Origin: Microvelia longipes
Lineage: Eukaryota > Arthropoda > Insecta > Hemiptera > Veliidae
Reading direction: 5' to 3'
Assembly (NCBI GenBank): GCA_018340805.1
Contig: JACMZG010001908.1
Coordinates: 31,051,394-31,115,393, forward strand
Length of the DNA stretch: 64,000 nucleotides
A program made the translations under genes and the position numbers. This document shows, in pieces, positions 61,448 through 64,000 of this stretch. Positions within the stretch are counted from its first letter, which is position 1. Each line of letters starts with the position of its first letter. Below the pieces are notes generated by a model. The model saw nothing but the letters and a program-made list of their open reading frames with translations, made no database searches and was not told the DNA's origin.

Positions 61448-61562
61448 ACACACACAACTCACACACACCACACACACACACACACACATATATAATTATA
61501 TATATATTATATATATATATATATATAAAACACACACACCACACACACACACAAACACACTA
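61448..61562. repeat. Compound CA / TA / CA microsatellite
   Basis: CA repeats (61448-61488), then TA repeats (61489-61527), then CA repeats (61530-61560). Confidence 0.95.
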
Positions 61563-64000
61563 TCTAGTTGGCAATGGATGTTAAGTTGCATTGTGAATAG
61601 GCCCTAAGTGAGATAAATTAAATTAGATTTATTCACCTATCTAATAAAATTAGACTAAATAAAAAAGTTTATTCACCAAGCCAATAGATTTTGTTAATTA
61701 TTAGTTTAATTACTAACTCTTAGAACTACTTTTGATTGCCTAATGGTATGGGATAACTATGGTATTCTCTTAGCAAATAAATAATAAAAAATAAAATACT
61801 TATATTATCTATTTATATTTCTCCACTTATTACCTTTTTATACTTGACTAATGTTAGTGTCCTTAGTTAAACCTGTTGCTTGACAAGTAGATTTGCTCTA
61901 ATTCACAACACAATCAAATTTCTCAAACTGACTTGGCTAAGTAATGGTATAATAATTATAGCTTATTCCTATAAAGTCTTATATATACAAAGAAATACAG
62001 TAAGTATATAAATAAATAAATAATGTTCTCAGTTACAAGAACAAAAGGATTTGAAAATGTTTTTATACATAAATAAGAACAAAATGCAATAAAAAACAAT
62101 TTACAACTATCTAAAAATAATCTATTTAAATAAGGAATGCAATTTAAATTTATAAGTAGTACTTCTTTTGGTTTCTAAAACTTACTAAGAAAGAATGTTA
62201 ATATAATTTGTTTAGGTAAATTGAAGCTGTGTTAATGAGTCTTTATTTTTAGGCCCAGTTAAATCACTTATATCATTTCAGAAAAGAATACATTCTAGGC
62301 CAAGAGAGATTGCTGTTGGATACATGAAATTGTTAATAGAATGAATTAAATATTGCTGTGTCATTAGCTTGTTCGGATTAATGACAAACCAAAGTTGGTT
62401 TGAAGAATATCTTTATGTTGCCATAAAATAACAAATGAACACCATAAACTGAAAGAAAAGGAATCATAAGCAAATTTCTGAAGGAAATTTGCTAAAAGGC
62501 TATTTAGTTAAATATTTGTAAGTATAGAACAGGGTCAAGTGAACTAGGTACTACTCTTTTAATTCTTAAAAATGCTACTAGCACCATCTGACGGGAACAT
62601 TAAATACTAAAAGTGTGCCTGCAGACACTTTTCCACAAGTTATGATATATTTCATTTCTTTTAATAAAATACTAAACCTGAAAAAAATAAGGATGTAGTA
62701 CCACTCACTAATTATACTAATAAGATAAGAAAATAGCAAAAAATGAATACATTATTTCTGTAGCAAATGCAATGCATTATGTCCATTAGTTTATTTTAGT
62801 TAGTGTAATTAGTTTTGGATCCACATAATCAAATATGTCATTAAAACTTTAAGTCAACTATGATGTTTAGTTGAAGTAAATTAAGAGGTCTTAATATTTA
62901 AATAAAGAAAAAGTATGGTCACTCAAGTAAATCGCCCTTTAAACTTAAAAAATAATATTCCTATTAAAGATAATAGTTGTTTTTTTAACTAATACATAAA
63001 TTTTCAATTCAATAGTACCAATTTTTATAGTAAAAAATGCTTACAATCTGTCGGTATTTTATGATGTAATGTTTTCATTTTTATTAACGTTATAAACGTA
63101 TTAAAGTTATAAACGTATGACGGACTGCAAGTATTTAGTACTGGGCCTTAATGATTATCATTAAAACTAATTCAAGTCTTCATAAAATTAAAATCAAATT
63201 TAAGTTATCACAACAAAAGTAAATTATTTATTAAATTAAAAAAAATAAATAAAGACAACAAGCTAACATTTATTATTCATAATATACAATTAAAAGTTGT
63301 AATCACCTAGGCAACTTGAAAATAGCAATATATACATACACCAAGTAAAATTACTAAAACAGAAATTATAAATACAATTGGGTATAATTATATAAAATTT
63401 TAAATTTCTAAAATTTCCTAATTAAAGAAACAATTAAAATTAAGCAACTTTTTTAATTTCAATATAATTGTTGTAGGATTAAATTTATTAGCTGGTTATA
63501 AAAGAATTACCAATATATTTTTGAGTTTTACCAATTTTTAAATTTTTTATGAGCAATTATAAAAAATAATAATACACCTTTTTCTATTTATCAAATTTCC
63601 AAAGGAAGAAATTGAGCTAATGTTAGGAAAAAGAAGATAATAAATGAAGATAAATACAATTTCTTAAGGTTTTATGATGAACTAGGTTTTTTAAAATCTT
63701 TCAGAGAAAACAATATGCTCACAAATTTTTAAACTTCCATCAATGTAATTATAACCAGTCTCTAAAATACTTATATATTTCTTAAACTGTAAATGCTATT
63801 ATGTTTTTGTACAAAACAATTATAATATAAATGAAATTTAAATTGATTTCATTGCAATGAAAATGGAAATAAATAATAGGATTTAGGATAAAACCAAATG
63901 AGAGTTAAATTACAAATTTAACTCTAAAAGAGTTTATATTACACGAATTGCCACCTTTTTAATTTATAATTAATGTATACTTATAACTAGATAATTATGG
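61563..64000. other. AT-rich DNA at the right edge, nothing recognised
   Basis: No coding frame, inverted repeat or family A copy was seen. It could be intron or UTR of a gene beyond the window. Confidence 0.5.

Noticed and set aside
58472..64000. Search for a further coding gene at the right edge
   Set aside because: All frames are short and of composition expected from AT-rich non-coding DNA. No domain motif was recognised.

Overview
The window is about 64 kb of AT-rich (roughly 70% A+T) animal genomic DNA with GT-AG introns, TA and CA microsatellites, many dispersed repeats and three conserved protein-coding genes. Protein sequence and repeat landscape fit an insect. A hemipteran-like genome is my guess, but the order cannot be fixed from this sequence alone.

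Layout. (1) From 982 to 20939 on the + strand lie fourteen exons of a CECR2 homologue (chromatin-remodelling factor with DDT region, bromodomain and AT-hook; called dikar in Drosophila). Its 5' exons lie left of the window. All exon phases join without a stop and give 1650 residues. (2) From 20940 to 40182 is a ~19 kb gene-free tract between two convergent genes, so it must hold both 3' UTRs. It is built largely from repeats: nested inverted-repeat elements, copies of a ~0.7 kb dispersed family, a retrotransposon fragment, and two long hairpin elements with 12-13 bp target duplications. It also holds a short segment that satisfies the hammerhead ribozyme core consensus. (3) From 48033 down to 40183 on the - strand is a complete ten-exon FBXW7/archipelago gene (623 residues; F-box plus eight WD40 repeats). 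(4) From 48034 to 54389 is the region between two divergent genes. It holds a long TA microsatellite, a 506 bp inverted-repeat element with CpG-rich ends, and repeat copies. (5) From 54390 to 58471 on the + strand is a two-coding-exon REXO1-like RNA exonuclease (1111 residues; CCCH finger at the N terminus, DEDDh exonuclease at the C terminus), followed by a polyadenylation signal. (6) From 58650 to the end I see no gene.

The three genes do not form a pathway in the bacterial sense. They are a chromatin reader, a ubiquitin-ligase substrate receptor and an RNA 3'-end exonuclease placed side by side. The most unusual material is in the non-coding DNA: the hammerhead-like motif at 28051-28086, and the pair of hairpin elements at 24143-24424 and 38546-38882. 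The hairpins share one architecture (inverted arms, a short one-sided tail, long target duplications, a hammerhead-like core), which suggests Penelope-like retroelement relics. A ~0.7 kb repeat family, with at least eight substantial copies plus fragments, is the commonest element in the window.
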